Source: Rikenellaceae bacterium
GTDB taxonomy: Bacteria > Bacteroidota > Bacteroidia > Bacteroidales > Rikenellaceae
NCBI GenBank assembly: GCA_015059715.1
Contig: SUZV01000001.1
Location: 180,948 to 244,947 of the forward strand
Direction: 5' to 3'
Length of the DNA stretch: 64,000 nt
This document shows, in pieces, positions 40,845 through 50,198 of this stretch. The notes under the pieces were generated by a model that saw nothing but the letters and a program-made list of their open reading frames with translations, had not been told where the DNA came from and did not search any database. The position numbers and the translations under genes are program-made. Position 1 is the stretch's first letter. Each line of letters begins with the position of its first letter.

Positions 40845-43800
40845 ATGCTACGATTGGGTCTTGATATTGGCTCTACAACCGTGAAATTGGTCGCCATTGA
40901 CGATGGCGGCAAAGTCTGTTTTACCCGTTACGGCAGGCACAACGCCCAAATGGGCGAGGTGGTACAGGCTTTTCTTGCAGAGCTACTCGGTGAGGTTGGC
41001 GATACGGAGGTGTCGTTAAGGGTAACAGGCTCGGTGGGTATGGGTCTGTCGGAGAGGTACAGCCTCCCATTTGTGCAGGAGGTGGTGGCCGCAACCAAGG
41101 CGGTACAGAACTTATATCGCTCAGCCAATACAATGATTGACATTGGCGGCGAGGACGCAAAGATCGTCTTCTTCAAAGATGGCGAAGCCGAGGACTTGCG
41201 TATGAATGGTAACTGTGCAGGTGGCACGGGAGCATTTATCGACCAGATGGCAATAATCTTGGGCGTTACGGCTGACGGGCTAAACGATTTAGCGTTGCAA
41301 GCAACACGCACCTATCCCATTGCCTCGCGCTGTGGTGTCTTCTGCAAGACAGATATTCAAAATCTTGTTGCCAAAAATGTGAGCCGAGAGAATATCGCAG
41401 CGTCAATCTTTCACGCCGTAGCCGTACAAACCGTAACGACATTGGCGCACGGATATGACATCAAACCGCCCGTTCTGTTTTGCGGTGGTCCGCTGACATT
41501 CGTGCCTGCTCTTCGCAAGGCATTTAAGAGCTACCTATCGTTCAACGATTCGGATATTATCCTCCCCGAATATGGCGAGTTGATACCTGCTTACGGCACA
41601 GCATTGGCGAGCACCAATAATGAGCGTTCAGAGTCGCTATATGCGCTTATCACCCGTTTGAAGGATACTCCGCAGACTACCGACCGAGCAAAGACGACAT
41701 TGCCCCCAATTTTTGAAGACTCCGATAGTTATCGTTTGTGGCGAGAGCGCATTGCACGACACCATATTCCCAAAGCAGAACTTGCGAGTGGCGAGCAACG
41801 AGCCTTTATCGGCATTGATTCTGGCTCGACAACAACCAAAATTGTCGTAACAAACGAGCAAGGCGAGTTGCTCTACACCTTCTATAAAAACAATGGCGGT
41901 AATCCGATAGAGTGCGTATCCGAGGGATTGAGGTTGCTCGACGTAATGTGCAAGGAACGAGGCACGGAACTGCAATTTGTAGGTAGCTGCTCAACGGGTT
42001 ATGGTGAGGAGCTTATCCGCACAGCGTTCAATCTGCATTCGGGCATTGTCGAAACGATAGCCCACTACAAAGCGGCGCACTATCTTGACCCCAAACTAAG
42101 TTTTATTCTCGACATTGGAGGTCAGGATATGAAGGCTATATTTGTCAATAACGGCATCATCGACCGCATCGAGATTAACGAAGCCTGCTCGTCGGGTTGT
42201 GGCTCGTTTATCGAGACATTTGCCAAGAGTTTAGGCTACTCCGTAGAGGAGTTTGCCCAGCAAGCGTGTGAGTCGAAGTTGCCTGCCGACCTCGGCACTC
42301 GCTGCACGGTATTTATGAACTCGAAGGTCAAGCAGGTGTTGCGTGAGGGTGCTACCGTTGCCGATATTTCGGCAGGACTCGCCTACTCGGTGGTAAAGAA
42401 CTGCCTATACAAAGTGATGAAACTCAAAGATGTGGCAATACTCGGTAAGCATATCGTGGTGCAGGGTGGAACGATGCGTAACGATGCCATAGTGCGTGCA
42501 TTGGAACTGCTGACCGAAGCCGAGGTTTCACGATGTGATTGTCCCGAATTGATGGGTGCATTCGGCTGTACCCTCTACGCTGCGGAGCACAGTGGCAAGA
42601 CGATAACACTCGACCAGATGTTGGCTACGGCAACCTATACCACACGCACTATTACCTGTCGTGGTTGCGAGAATTGTTGCGAGGTGCAGCAATACAACTT
42701 CGGCAATGACCGCCATTACTATTCGGGCAACCGTTGCGAAAAACATTTCAACAATAGCGGAGAGGAGAAAACTGCGGGACAAAATATGTACGAAGTCAAG
42801 AACGAGTTGCTTTTTGTCCGTAAGGCTGAAATAACAAACCCCAAGATGACTATCGGCATACCACGAGTGTTGAATATGTTTGAGGAGTATCCATTCTGGC
42901 ATACGCTCTTTACGCAGTGTGGTATTGCGGTGTGTCTGTCCGACCAATCGGACTACTCTCGATATGAGGAGAGTGCGCGAATGGTGATGTCGGATAATAT
43001 CTGCTTCCCTGCCAAGCTTGTGCATAGCCATATTGCCAATCTTGCAAAGCAGGGCGTGGATAGAATCTTTATGCCCTTTGTTGTCTATGAGCAGGGTGGT
43101 GAGGGCGACCAGAATAGCTACAACTGCCCGATTGTTACCGCCTACTCGACGGTGGTTAAGAGCGTGGAGCAGACCACTATCCCTATCGACAGCCCCACCA
43201 TTAGTTTTAAGGACGGCAATCTGTTATACAAGCAGTGTCGAAGCTATCTGCGTTCGTTGGGCATATCATCGAGCGAGATTGTTGATGCCTTCCTCAAAGC
43301 TGAGGAGGAGCAGGCGGCATATCATCGAAAGGTAGCCGAGCAGAACCAAAAGGCGCTGTGTAAGGCACAAATGTTTGAACGACTATCCATTCTTCTCGCT
43401 GGTCGCCCCTACCACGCCGACCCTCTGATTCAGCACAAGGTATCGAATATGCTTGCAGAGATGGGCATAACCGTACTGACCGAGGATATAGTGCGTGGCG
43501 AAGAGGTGGACATTAAGGATACACATTTTCTGGCGCAATGGTCATATCCCAACCGCATAATGCGTGCGGCAAAGTGGTGTGCGGAGCAGGGCGACGATGT
43601 GCAGTTTGTGCAGATGACATCGTTCGGTTGCGGCCCCGATGCCTTCATTGTCGATGAGGTGCGAGATTTATTGCTGCGCCACAACCGAGCCTACACCCTG
43701 TTGAAACTCGACGACATCAACAATATCGGCTCAATGAAACTGCGTGTTCGCTCGCTGGTCGAAAGCCTGAAAATGGCAAACGAGAGGCGAGAGAGGCGCA

Positions 43801-45059
43801 CTGCGAAGGAGTTCGTTACCACACCCGCGTATGACGAGAACTACCGCCAGCGCAAGATTCTCATTCCGTTCTTCACATCGTTTATCTCTCCGCTTCTGCC
43901 AGCCATAATGCGTGTTGCGGGGTATGATGCCGAGTGCCTGCCGATGAGCAACGAACAATCTTCGGAGTGGGGATTGAGGTATGCCAACAATGAGGTGTGC
44001 TATCCCGCAACGCTTGTTATTGGCGACATAATAAAGGCATTCAAGGAGGGTCATTACAACCCTTCGGAGGTGGCGGTAGGTATTACGCAGACGGGCGGGC
44101 AATGCCGCGCATCGAACTATCTGCCAATGCTCAAAAAGGCACTTGTCGATGCGGGTTATACCGATACGCCCGTTATCTCACTCACCTTTGGCGACGACCT
44201 CGACAATAATCAACCTGCGCTCAAAATCAATTGGGCGAAGATGTTGCCTGTTGCCCTGCGTGCTGTGCTGTATAGCGATGTTATCAATAAATTCTACCAC
44301 GCCACCGTTGTGCGTGAGAGATATTCAGGAGCAGCTGCCGATTTACGAAATGTCTACTTGAAGGTTGGCGCAGAACTGATTGAGGAGGGCAATAGTCAAG
44401 AGCTGTATAAATATATGGATTTAGCGGCGGAGGAGTTTGATTCCGCCTGCCTTGACAGGCAATGCCCAAAGGTCGGTGTTGTTGGTGAGATATATCTCAA
44501 ATTCAACAACTTCGCACAACGCGGTATCGTTGATTGGCTTACGGAGCAGAGAGTTGAGGTTGTGCCTCCCGTACTTGCAGACTTCTTTACACAAACCTTT
44601 GTCAATCGCAAGGCTAATGTTGCGGCACAAATCGAGAAACACAAAATATCGGATTATCTGATTGGTTTAGGCTACCACTTGGTGCGCTCCGAGATTCGAA
44701 AAGTGAATAAGATATGCTCCAAATTTCGCTACTTCACCCCATTTGGGGAGATCTTCCACGAAGCCGAACTTGCGAAAAATGTCATCTCGCTCAATGCCCA
44801 ATTTGGCGAGGGCTGGCTGCTTCCTGCCGAGATTATATCCTATGCCGAGAGTGGTGTTAAGAGCGTCATCAGCCTGCAACCTTTTGGTTGCATCGCAAAC
44901 CATATCGTGTCGAAGGGTGTAGAAAAAAGGATAAAAAGACTATATCCTGCGATAAATTTATTATCTTTGGACTTCGATAGTGGCGTAAGCGATGTGAATA
45001 TCAAGAACCGCCTATTGCTATTTATCGACAAATTGAAGGAAAATTACGATGGAGAATAA
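40845..45059 (+). CDS. Acyl-CoA dehydratase activase-related fusion protein (two BcrAD/BadFG ASKHA domains plus C-terminal HgdB-like region)
   Basis: LGLDIGSTTVKLVAIDD...NCAGGTGAFIDQ and IGIDSGSTTTKIVVTN...NEACSSGCGSFIET duplicated activase motifs; downstream Cys-rich CRGCENCC; C-x-P-A-x-LV repeated. Confidence 0.85.
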   Translation: MLRLGLDIGSTTVKLVAIDDGGKVCFTRYGRHNAQMGEVVQAFLAELLGEVGDTEVSLRVTGSVGMGLSERYSLPFVQEVVAATKAVQNLYRSANTMIDIGGEDAKIVFFKDGEAEDLRMNGNCAGGTGAFIDQMAIILGVTADGLNDLALQATRTYPIASRCGVFCKTDIQNLVAKNVSRENIAASIFHAVAVQTVTTLAHGYDIKPPVLFCGGPLTFVPALRKAFKSYLSFNDSDIILPEYGELIPAYGTALASTNNERSESLYALITRLKDTPQTTDRAKTTLPPIFEDSDSYRLWRERIARHHIPKAELASGEQRAFIGIDSGSTTTKIVVTNEQGELLYTFYKNNGGNPIECVSEGLRLLDVMCKERGTELQFVGSCSTGYGEELIRTAFNLHSGIVETIAHYKAAHYLDPKLSFILDIGGQDMKAIFVNNGIIDRIEINEACSSGCGSFIETFAKSLGYSVEEFAQQACESKLPADLGTRCTVFMNSKVKQVLREGATVADISAGLAYSVVKNCLYKVMKLKDVAILGKHIVVQGGTMRNDAIVRALELLTEAEVSRCDCPELMGAFGCTLYAAEHSGKTITLDQMLATATYTTRTITCRGCENCCEVQQYNFGNDRHYYSGNRCEKHFNNSGEEKTAGQNMYEVKNELLFVRKAEITNPKMTIGIPRVLNMFEEYPFWHTLFTQCGIAVCLSDQSDYSRYEESARMVMSDNICFPAKLVHSHIANLAKQGVDRIFMPFVVYEQGGEGDQNSYNCPIVTAYSTVVKSVEQTTIPIDSPTISFKDGNLLYKQCRSYLRSLGISSSEIVDAFLKAEEEQAAYHRKVAEQNQKALCKAQMFERLSILLAGRPYHADPLIQHKVSNMLAEMGITVLTEDIVRGEEVDIKDTHFLAQWSYPNRIMRAAKWCAEQGDDVQFVQMTSFGCGPDAFIVDEVRDLLLRHNRAYTLLKLDDINNIGSMKLRVRSLVESLKMANERRERRTAKEFVTTPAYDENYRQRKILIPFFTSFISPLLPAIMRVAGYDAECLPMSNEQSSEWGLRYANNEVCYPATLVIGDIIKAFKEGHYNPSEVAVGITQTGGQCRASNYLPMLKKALVDAGYTDTPVISLTFGDDLDNNQPALKINWAKMLPVALRAVLYSDVINKFYHATVVRERYSGAAADLRNVYLKVGAELIEEGNSQELYKYMDLAAEEFDSACLDRQCPKVGVVGEIYLKFNNFAQRGIVDWLTEQRVEVVPPVLADFFTQTFVNRKANVAAQIEKHKISDYLIGLGYHLVRSEIRKVNKICSKFRYFTPFGEIFHEAELAKNVISLNAQFGEGWLLPAEIISYAESGVKSVISLQPFGCIANHIVSKGVEKRIKRLYPAINLLSLDFDSGVSDVNIKNRLLLFIDKLKENYDGE

Positions 45060-45648
45060 GATTATAGATGCTGCCCGTAGCGTATTTATCGAAAAGGGTT
45101 ATGCCGAAACAAGTATGAGCGAGATTGCTGCCCGTGTTGGTATAAATCGCCCCGCTCTGCACTACTATTTCCGCACCAAAGACAAGATGTTTCAGGCGGT
45201 ATTCGGCAGTATCGTATCATCGGTGATACCTAAGGTTTTTGAGGCATTGACCCATAGGGAGAAGAGTATTGCACAAAGAGTCGAGAGTATTATTGATGCT
45301 TACTACACTCTGTTTTTGGAGAATCCACGATTGCCGATGTTTATGCTCAGAGAACTCAATCGTGATTCGGACCTGCTGATTAAAACCATACAGCAGCTCA
45401 ATGTTATGGATACGGCTCGTAAAGCCCTAGCCTCGGTACAGGAGGAGATGAACGAGGGAAAACTTAAAAAGGTGTCGCTGCAAATCGCCTTCTACAATTT
45501 TTATAGTTTGCTCACCTTCCCATTCCTTACAAGGGTTGTTTCAACAAAGGTCTTCCAAAACGATGACAAAGATTTTCTCACGATGCTTTCGGAGTGGAAA
45601 CAGAACATCATCTCCCAAATGGAGAATCTCTTGGAGGAAAAACAGTAG
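45049..45648 (+). CDS. TetR/AcrR family transcriptional regulator
   Basis: N-terminal HTH IIDAARSVFIEKGYAETSMSEIAARVGINRPALHYYFRTKDKMFQAVF; overlaps the preceding gene by 11 bp. Confidence 0.92.
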   Translation: MENKIIDAARSVFIEKGYAETSMSEIAARVGINRPALHYYFRTKDKMFQAVFGSIVSSVIPKVFEALTHREKSIAQRVESIIDAYYTLFLENPRLPMFMLRELNRDSDLLIKTIQQLNVMDTARKALASVQEEMNEGKLKKVSLQIAFYNFYSLLTFPFLTRVVSTKVFQNDDKDFLTMLSEWKQNIISQMENLLEEKQ

Positions 45649-45667
45649 CAAAACAGCCTAAACCACT

Positions 45668-45720
45668 ACAATAGTAGCGTATGTAGTGAACTGTGTAGTT
45701 CCTTCATACACCACTATTGT
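45668..45720. repeat. 53-nt imperfect inverted repeat after the tetR gene
   Basis: ACAATAGT-agc-GTATG-tagt-GAACT-gtgt-AGTTC-ctt-CATAC-acc-ACTATTGT; contains TGTAGT-N6-TGTAGT. Confidence 0.7.
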
Positions 45721-45824
45721 CTGTTCGCATTACATCTTTGTAAGATACTTGATTTCAGGGCTTTACTTTCAAAAACATTGTCTTTCTTTGTACTCGCAGT
45801 TAGTTGGCCTAATTATGACCTTCG

Positions 45825-45842
45825 TGTAGTCTTCTATGTAGT
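45825..45842 (+). repeat. TGTAGTCTTCTATGTAG dispersed repeat, copy 2
   Basis: Same 17-mer as copy 1, same orientation. Confidence 0.85.
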
Positions 45843-45945
45843 ATTTCGCTTGTCTTCGTAAAAACTAACACTGAAAATCATTTTAAGCAAAAAAAGAGGT
45901 CTTCCCTTGCGGAAAGACCTCATAGAAGAGTTTATCATCGTGTCA

Positions 45946-46401
45946 TTAGTTCTCCATAGCGCGTGCTGCGTATGAAATGTTGAGAGCCTCGGCCTTACGT
46001 AGCTCCTGCTTTACAGCTGTGAGCTTACCTACCGTTGCATTCTCATCTACACGAAGGTTCACTACAATATCGTTTGGACCTACGCCCTTAGTAACTGTTG
46101 TAGCTGAGATAAAGTCACGAATATCCTCTACCTCGCGAGTCTGGTCATTGAGCTGAATCTTCAACGCATCCTCGCCCTTTGCAGCACCAAGTGGCTTACC
46201 CATCCAGATATTTACAAGATTCTTCTTGTCGAGCTCAGTAATCTCATTAGCCTCGGGCATCTGTACCGAAACCAACGGATCTACCTCACGCATCGTAGTT
46301 GCTGCCATAAAGAAGAACAACAACATAAATACGATGTCGGGAAGTGACGAAGTCGACATTGCGGGCACTTCACGCTTGCCCTTTTTTGCCATTACTGCCA
46401 T
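45946..46401 (-). CDS. ExbD/TolR-type biopolymer transport protein
   Basis: MSTSSLPDIVFMLLFFFMAATTMREVDPLVSVQMP. Confidence 0.85.
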   Translation of the reverse strand: MAVMAKKGKREVPAMSTSSLPDIVFMLLFFFMAATTMREVDPLVSVQMPEANEITELDKKNLVNIWMGKPLGAAKGEDALKIQLNDQTREVEDIRDFISATTVTKGVGPNDIVVNLRVDENATVGKLTAVKQELRKAEALNISYAARAMEN

Positions 46402-46402
46402 A

Positions 46403-46999
46403 CTACTTCTTTGTTTGATCGTTAGGTTCTGCCTCAGATATCCTCATAGGAACAGCCTTACGAATGTTCTGTGCCTCGATGTCTGTAAGCTCATCGTATA
46501 CCTTGCCATATACCTGAAGAGAAATCTCGTCACGATATAGGTTGAAGGCGTGGGTAAGCTCGTCCTGCACCTTGAGATATACCTTATACTCTGTCTCGTC
46601 ATCGGCCTTCAGTGAAACAAGACCCTCGCTGACATTGTAAGTGTCGCCATCAATCTCGGTAGCCTTCTTATTAGATCTTGAGGGATCTACAAGGAAGAAG
46701 TATACCTCGCGTGACAATCGTGAGTGCTCACCGCTACGACGCAAGTCGCTTGAACGGTACTCATCTGTGCCAACCATGATGGCACCACTACGCGATACGT
46801 TTACCTTAAGAACGTTACGCTCGTTAACATCAACATCGTTCTGTTGCTCTGTAGGGTCGATCCAAGGCGGAAGGGTACGCTTCATACCTGTGTCGACATC
46901 CATCGTAGTTGTCACCAAGAAGAATATCAACAGCAGGAACGCGATATCCGCCATTGAACTGGAGTTGATATCTCCAGCCTTTTTCTTAGTTTTTGCCAT
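46403..46999 (-). CDS. ExbD/TolR-type biopolymer transport protein (second paralog)
   Basis: INSSSMADIAFLLLIFFLVTTTMDVDTGMKRTLPP. Confidence 0.88.
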   Translation of the reverse strand: MAKTKKKAGDINSSSMADIAFLLLIFFLVTTTMDVDTGMKRTLPPWIDPTEQQNDVDVNERNVLKVNVSRSGAIMVGTDEYRSSDLRRSGEHSRLSREVYFFLVDPSRSNKKATEIDGDTYNVSEGLVSLKADDETEYKVYLKVQDELTHAFNLYRDEISLQVYGKVYDELTDIEAQNIRKAVPMRISEAEPNDQTKK

Positions 47000-47002
47000 A
47001 TA

Positions 47003-47968
47003 CTACGATTTAAAAATACCACGAATAGCCGAGATAATAGCTGCAAGAGCTGCACCTGCAAAGGTGATGTACGTAACCATGATACTTGTATCTGCAACCA
47101 TATACTCGAAAGGACCGAATACGTCGCGAGTAGTAGGATCTGCGCCGATACCGAGGTCATAGCCTGCTGCATCCTTAAGTGTAGCACCCTCAGCCCAACC
47201 ATTGCCTGAAGCGATGAAGTATGATACAGCTACAACGGCTGCAACAACAACCAATGATACCAAAGTCTTCTTAAGGCCACCAGCGTTGAGCATCATATTC
47301 CATACTGCGCTGATGACGATGAAGCATACTGCAAATACCATAAGGAAGTAGAACCACATAAGGTTCCAGTGGATAGCAACTGCAAGATTCTCCATATTCT
47401 CGGCACTTAGCTGAGCCTCCTCGTTAGCCTTAAGTGAGGCAGCGATGTTCTCCTCCATAATGGTAACGTTCTCGCGGTGCTGAGCAAGAGTGTCGTTGAG
47501 AGCCTTGAAGTTTGCCTCTACGCTCTTAGCTGCCTCAAGCTGACGCTTCTGAGCTGATGAAAGACGCTTATTCTCGCCAAGTGACTCGATAGTAGCCATA
47601 GCCTCCAAAGCACCCTCACGTGCCTCAGCAACCTTAGCCTCATAAGCAGGGATAATCTGGTTAATAGTGTTGTTGAGCTTCTCCTTCTCCTCCTCGATAG
47701 CGGCAAGAGTAAGGACACCCTCGTCAAGCTGATTAGCAAAGATAGTGCTAAGAGCCTGAATACCCTCCGATGTAGTCTCTACTGGCACCGGCTGGTCATC
47801 CTCAGTATTCACTGCCATGCCGTTAGCATCGAACTTCTGCACAAGTGGGGTGTTGTTAGCAATCTTAGCAGAGTCTGGAGCATCCATACCTGCTACAATA
47901 GCCCAGCCCACCATTGCAACTGACACCAATGCGAAAACCAGGAATACGTAACTATGTAATTTTCTCAT
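47003..47968 (-). CDS. Membrane protein of unknown function with coiled-coil segment, inside the ExbB-ExbD-ExbD operon
   Basis: N-terminal TM, long Glu/Ala/Lys-rich helical region, three C-terminal TMs; 3-nt intergenic gap to exbD. Confidence 0.75.
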   Translation of the reverse strand: MRKLHSYVFLVFALVSVAMVGWAIVAGMDAPDSAKIANNTPLVQKFDANGMAVNTEDDQPVPVETTSEGIQALSTIFANQLDEGVLTLAAIEEEKEKLNNTINQIIPAYEAKVAEAREGALEAMATIESLGENKRLSSAQKRQLEAAKSVEANFKALNDTLAQHRENVTIMEENIAASLKANEEAQLSAENMENLAVAIHWNLMWFYFLMVFAVCFIVISAVWNMMLNAGGLKKTLVSLVVVAAVVAVSYFIASGNGWAEGATLKDAAGYDLGIGADPTTRDVFGPFEYMVADTSIMVTYITFAGAALAAIISAIRGIFKS

Positions 47969-48001
47969 AATTGACTTTTCTTATAAATAGGTTGGGCTTA
48001 A

Positions 48002-48781
48002 TTATCGCTTGTTGTATGCTGTGAGCATATCAATCAAGGTAATAGATGTATCCTCCATCTTAACTACCTGACCCTCGATCTTAGAGAGGATGTAGTTGTA
48101 GAACACCTGGAGAATAACTGCCGAGATAAGACCCATCAAAGTTGTCAAAAGAGCCACCTTGATACCACCTGCTACAACGGCTGGAGAGATAGTTGCCTGA
48201 GCCTGGATATCATCGAATGCCTGGATCATACCAACAACAGTACCCATGAATCCGAGTGATGGAGACAAAGCGATGAACAACGAGATCCAAGAGAGACCTG
48301 ACTCGAGTTGACCCTGCTGAACTGAACCGTAAGATACAACAGCCTTCTCAACAGCCTCCAAACCCTGGTCGTAACGCATAAGACCCTGGTAGTAGATTGA
48401 TGCGATAGGACCACGTGTGTTGCGGCAGTACTCCTTAGCAGCGTCAACACCCTGAGTGTTAAGCAACTCCTCAACCTTCTCTACGAACTTCTTGGTGTTG
48501 ATCTGAGCCATTGACAAGTAGAGAATACGCTCGATAGCGATAGCCAAACCGAGTACCAAGCAGACAAGTACTGGAAGCATCCACTCCCAACCACCTTCCA
48601 AGAACTTCTTCATAAGAGCGAAGTGCATAGGCTCACCAGCCAACTCCTCTACAGCAGCCACCTCTGGAGTAGCAACCTGCTCTACTGCGGTCTCCTGTGC
48701 TGGAGCCTCGTTAGCATCCTGTGCGTAAGCAGCGCCGAATGAAAGAGTGGCAGCTGCCAAAACCAAAAAGAATTTTTTCAT
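48002..48781 (-). CDS. MotA/TolQ/ExbB proton channel family protein
   Basis: 'LIALSPSLGFMGTVVGMIQAFDDI' and 'GGIKVALLTTLMGLISAVILQVFYN' motifs; cleavable signal peptide-like N-terminus. Confidence 0.92.
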   Translation of the reverse strand: MKKFFLVLAAATLSFGAAYAQDANEAPAQETAVEQVATPEVAAVEELAGEPMHFALMKKFLEGGWEWMLPVLVCLVLGLAIAIERILYLSMAQINTKKFVEKVEELLNTQGVDAAKEYCRNTRGPIASIYYQGLMRYDQGLEAVEKAVVSYGSVQQGQLESGLSWISLFIALSPSLGFMGTVVGMIQAFDDIQAQATISPAVVAGGIKVALLTTLMGLISAVILQVFYNYILSKIEGQVVKMEDTSITLIDMLTAYNKR

Positions 48782-49036
48782 AATGTTTTGTTAGTTAAAA
48801 TTTGTAATTTTTAGTAGTTGTTTTCTCTATATTTGTTTTTTGTTAAACATTATCGCGATTCTACATCGTGTGTCGCCAGACTCGCAAATCTGCATATCCC
48901 GTCGCCTGACCACTTAAAACTATATGTTAATCAGCTAATTACGTCACAAAAAGAGGAATATAGCCTTTTAAATACCCCCTTTTAGCGACAAATTACAGTG
49001 CGAAATATACGCATTATTTTCGAAAAGTGCAACGCT

Positions 49037-50092
49037 TTACAAAGTAAATTCTCCACGAAGGGGTCGTCGCATCAAACTCAACATTTCCGAAAGTGGCAAA
49101 TTCTTGCCTAAAACGTACATTAGCTTGGCCACCGCAGCCTCGATAGTCATATCGTGGCCCGAGACTACTCCTGCATCCTGAAGGGCAAGGCCTGTTTCGT
49201 AGAGGTGCATCTGCACAGCACCATCCTTACACTGTGAAACATTGACTACCACGACACCACGCTCTACGGCCTCCTTAATAAGCTCTACGAACCAATCTGT
49301 CGTAGGGGCATTACCTGCTCCATAGGTCTCTAGGACCACACCTTTGGCACCGCTATCGATAAGCATAGCGCGCAACGTGGCGGGGCGGATACCAGGGAAG
49401 AGCTTGATGACAATAACATCGCTACACATAGACTCGCTAATTCGGAACTCATCCGAAAAGTCGGGGGCGTATGAGGCTATGGCTGCGCTGTTATACTGAA
49501 TATTGACACCCACATCGGCCAAGGCTGTATAATTAAACGAGGCGAAGGCGTTGAGGGCTTCGGCACTGAACTTCGTTGTTCTATTGCCGCGCATAAGCTT
49601 ATTCTGGAAGTAGAGAGCTACCTCGGGGACTATAGGCGCGCCATCCTCTGTGCGAGCACCTGCAATCTCTATGGCAGTGATAAGGTTTTCGCGACCATCG
49701 GTGCGCAGTATGCCGATAGGTATCTGGCTACCTGTAAAGATGACGGGCTTAGCAAGGTTTTCAAGCATAAAGCTCAGTGCAGCAGCCGAGTAAGACATCG
49801 TATCGGTGCCATGCAGAATGACAAAGCCGTCATATTTGTAGTAGTTATCGCGGATGATACGCGCCATATCTACCCAGTTCTCTACCGAGACATTCGATGA
49901 GTCAATAGGTGGCTTTATTGTTAAGACATCGATATCAACATTTAGGCGTTTCAGCGATGGGAACTCCTCATATATGCCGCTGAAGTCGAAAGGAACCAAG
50001 GCACCTGTCGCCTCATCGGTCTTCATACCGATTGTTCCACCTGTATAGATAATAAGTATAGAGGAACGCTTCATAACTATTATGATGCGCAA
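49037..50092 (-). CDS. ansA: L-asparaginase, type I
   Basis: IIYTGGTIGMK and VILHGTDTMSYSAAALSFML motifs. Confidence 0.93.
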   Translation of the reverse strand: MRIIIVMKRSSILIIYTGGTIGMKTDEATGALVPFDFSGIYEEFPSLKRLNVDIDVLTIKPPIDSSNVSVENWVDMARIIRDNYYKYDGFVILHGTDTMSYSAAALSFMLENLAKPVIFTGSQIPIGILRTDGRENLITAIEIAGARTEDGAPIVPEVALYFQNKLMRGNRTTKFSAEALNAFASFNYTALADVGVNIQYNSAAIASYAPDFSDEFRISESMCSDVIVIKLFPGIRPATLRAMLIDSGAKGVVLETYGAGNAPTTDWFVELIKEAVERGVVVVNVSQCKDGAVQMHLYETGLALQDAGVVSGHDMTIEAAVAKLMYVLGKNLPLSEMLSLMRRPLRGEFTL

Positions 50093-50198
50093 CTTTAGTG
50101 TTGTGCTACATCTTCACAAAGGTACACAAAAAAAGTGAACCAAGAACATTTTGGTCCACTTTTTTCTCCTTTATCCCAAATATTTCTGCATATAGATG

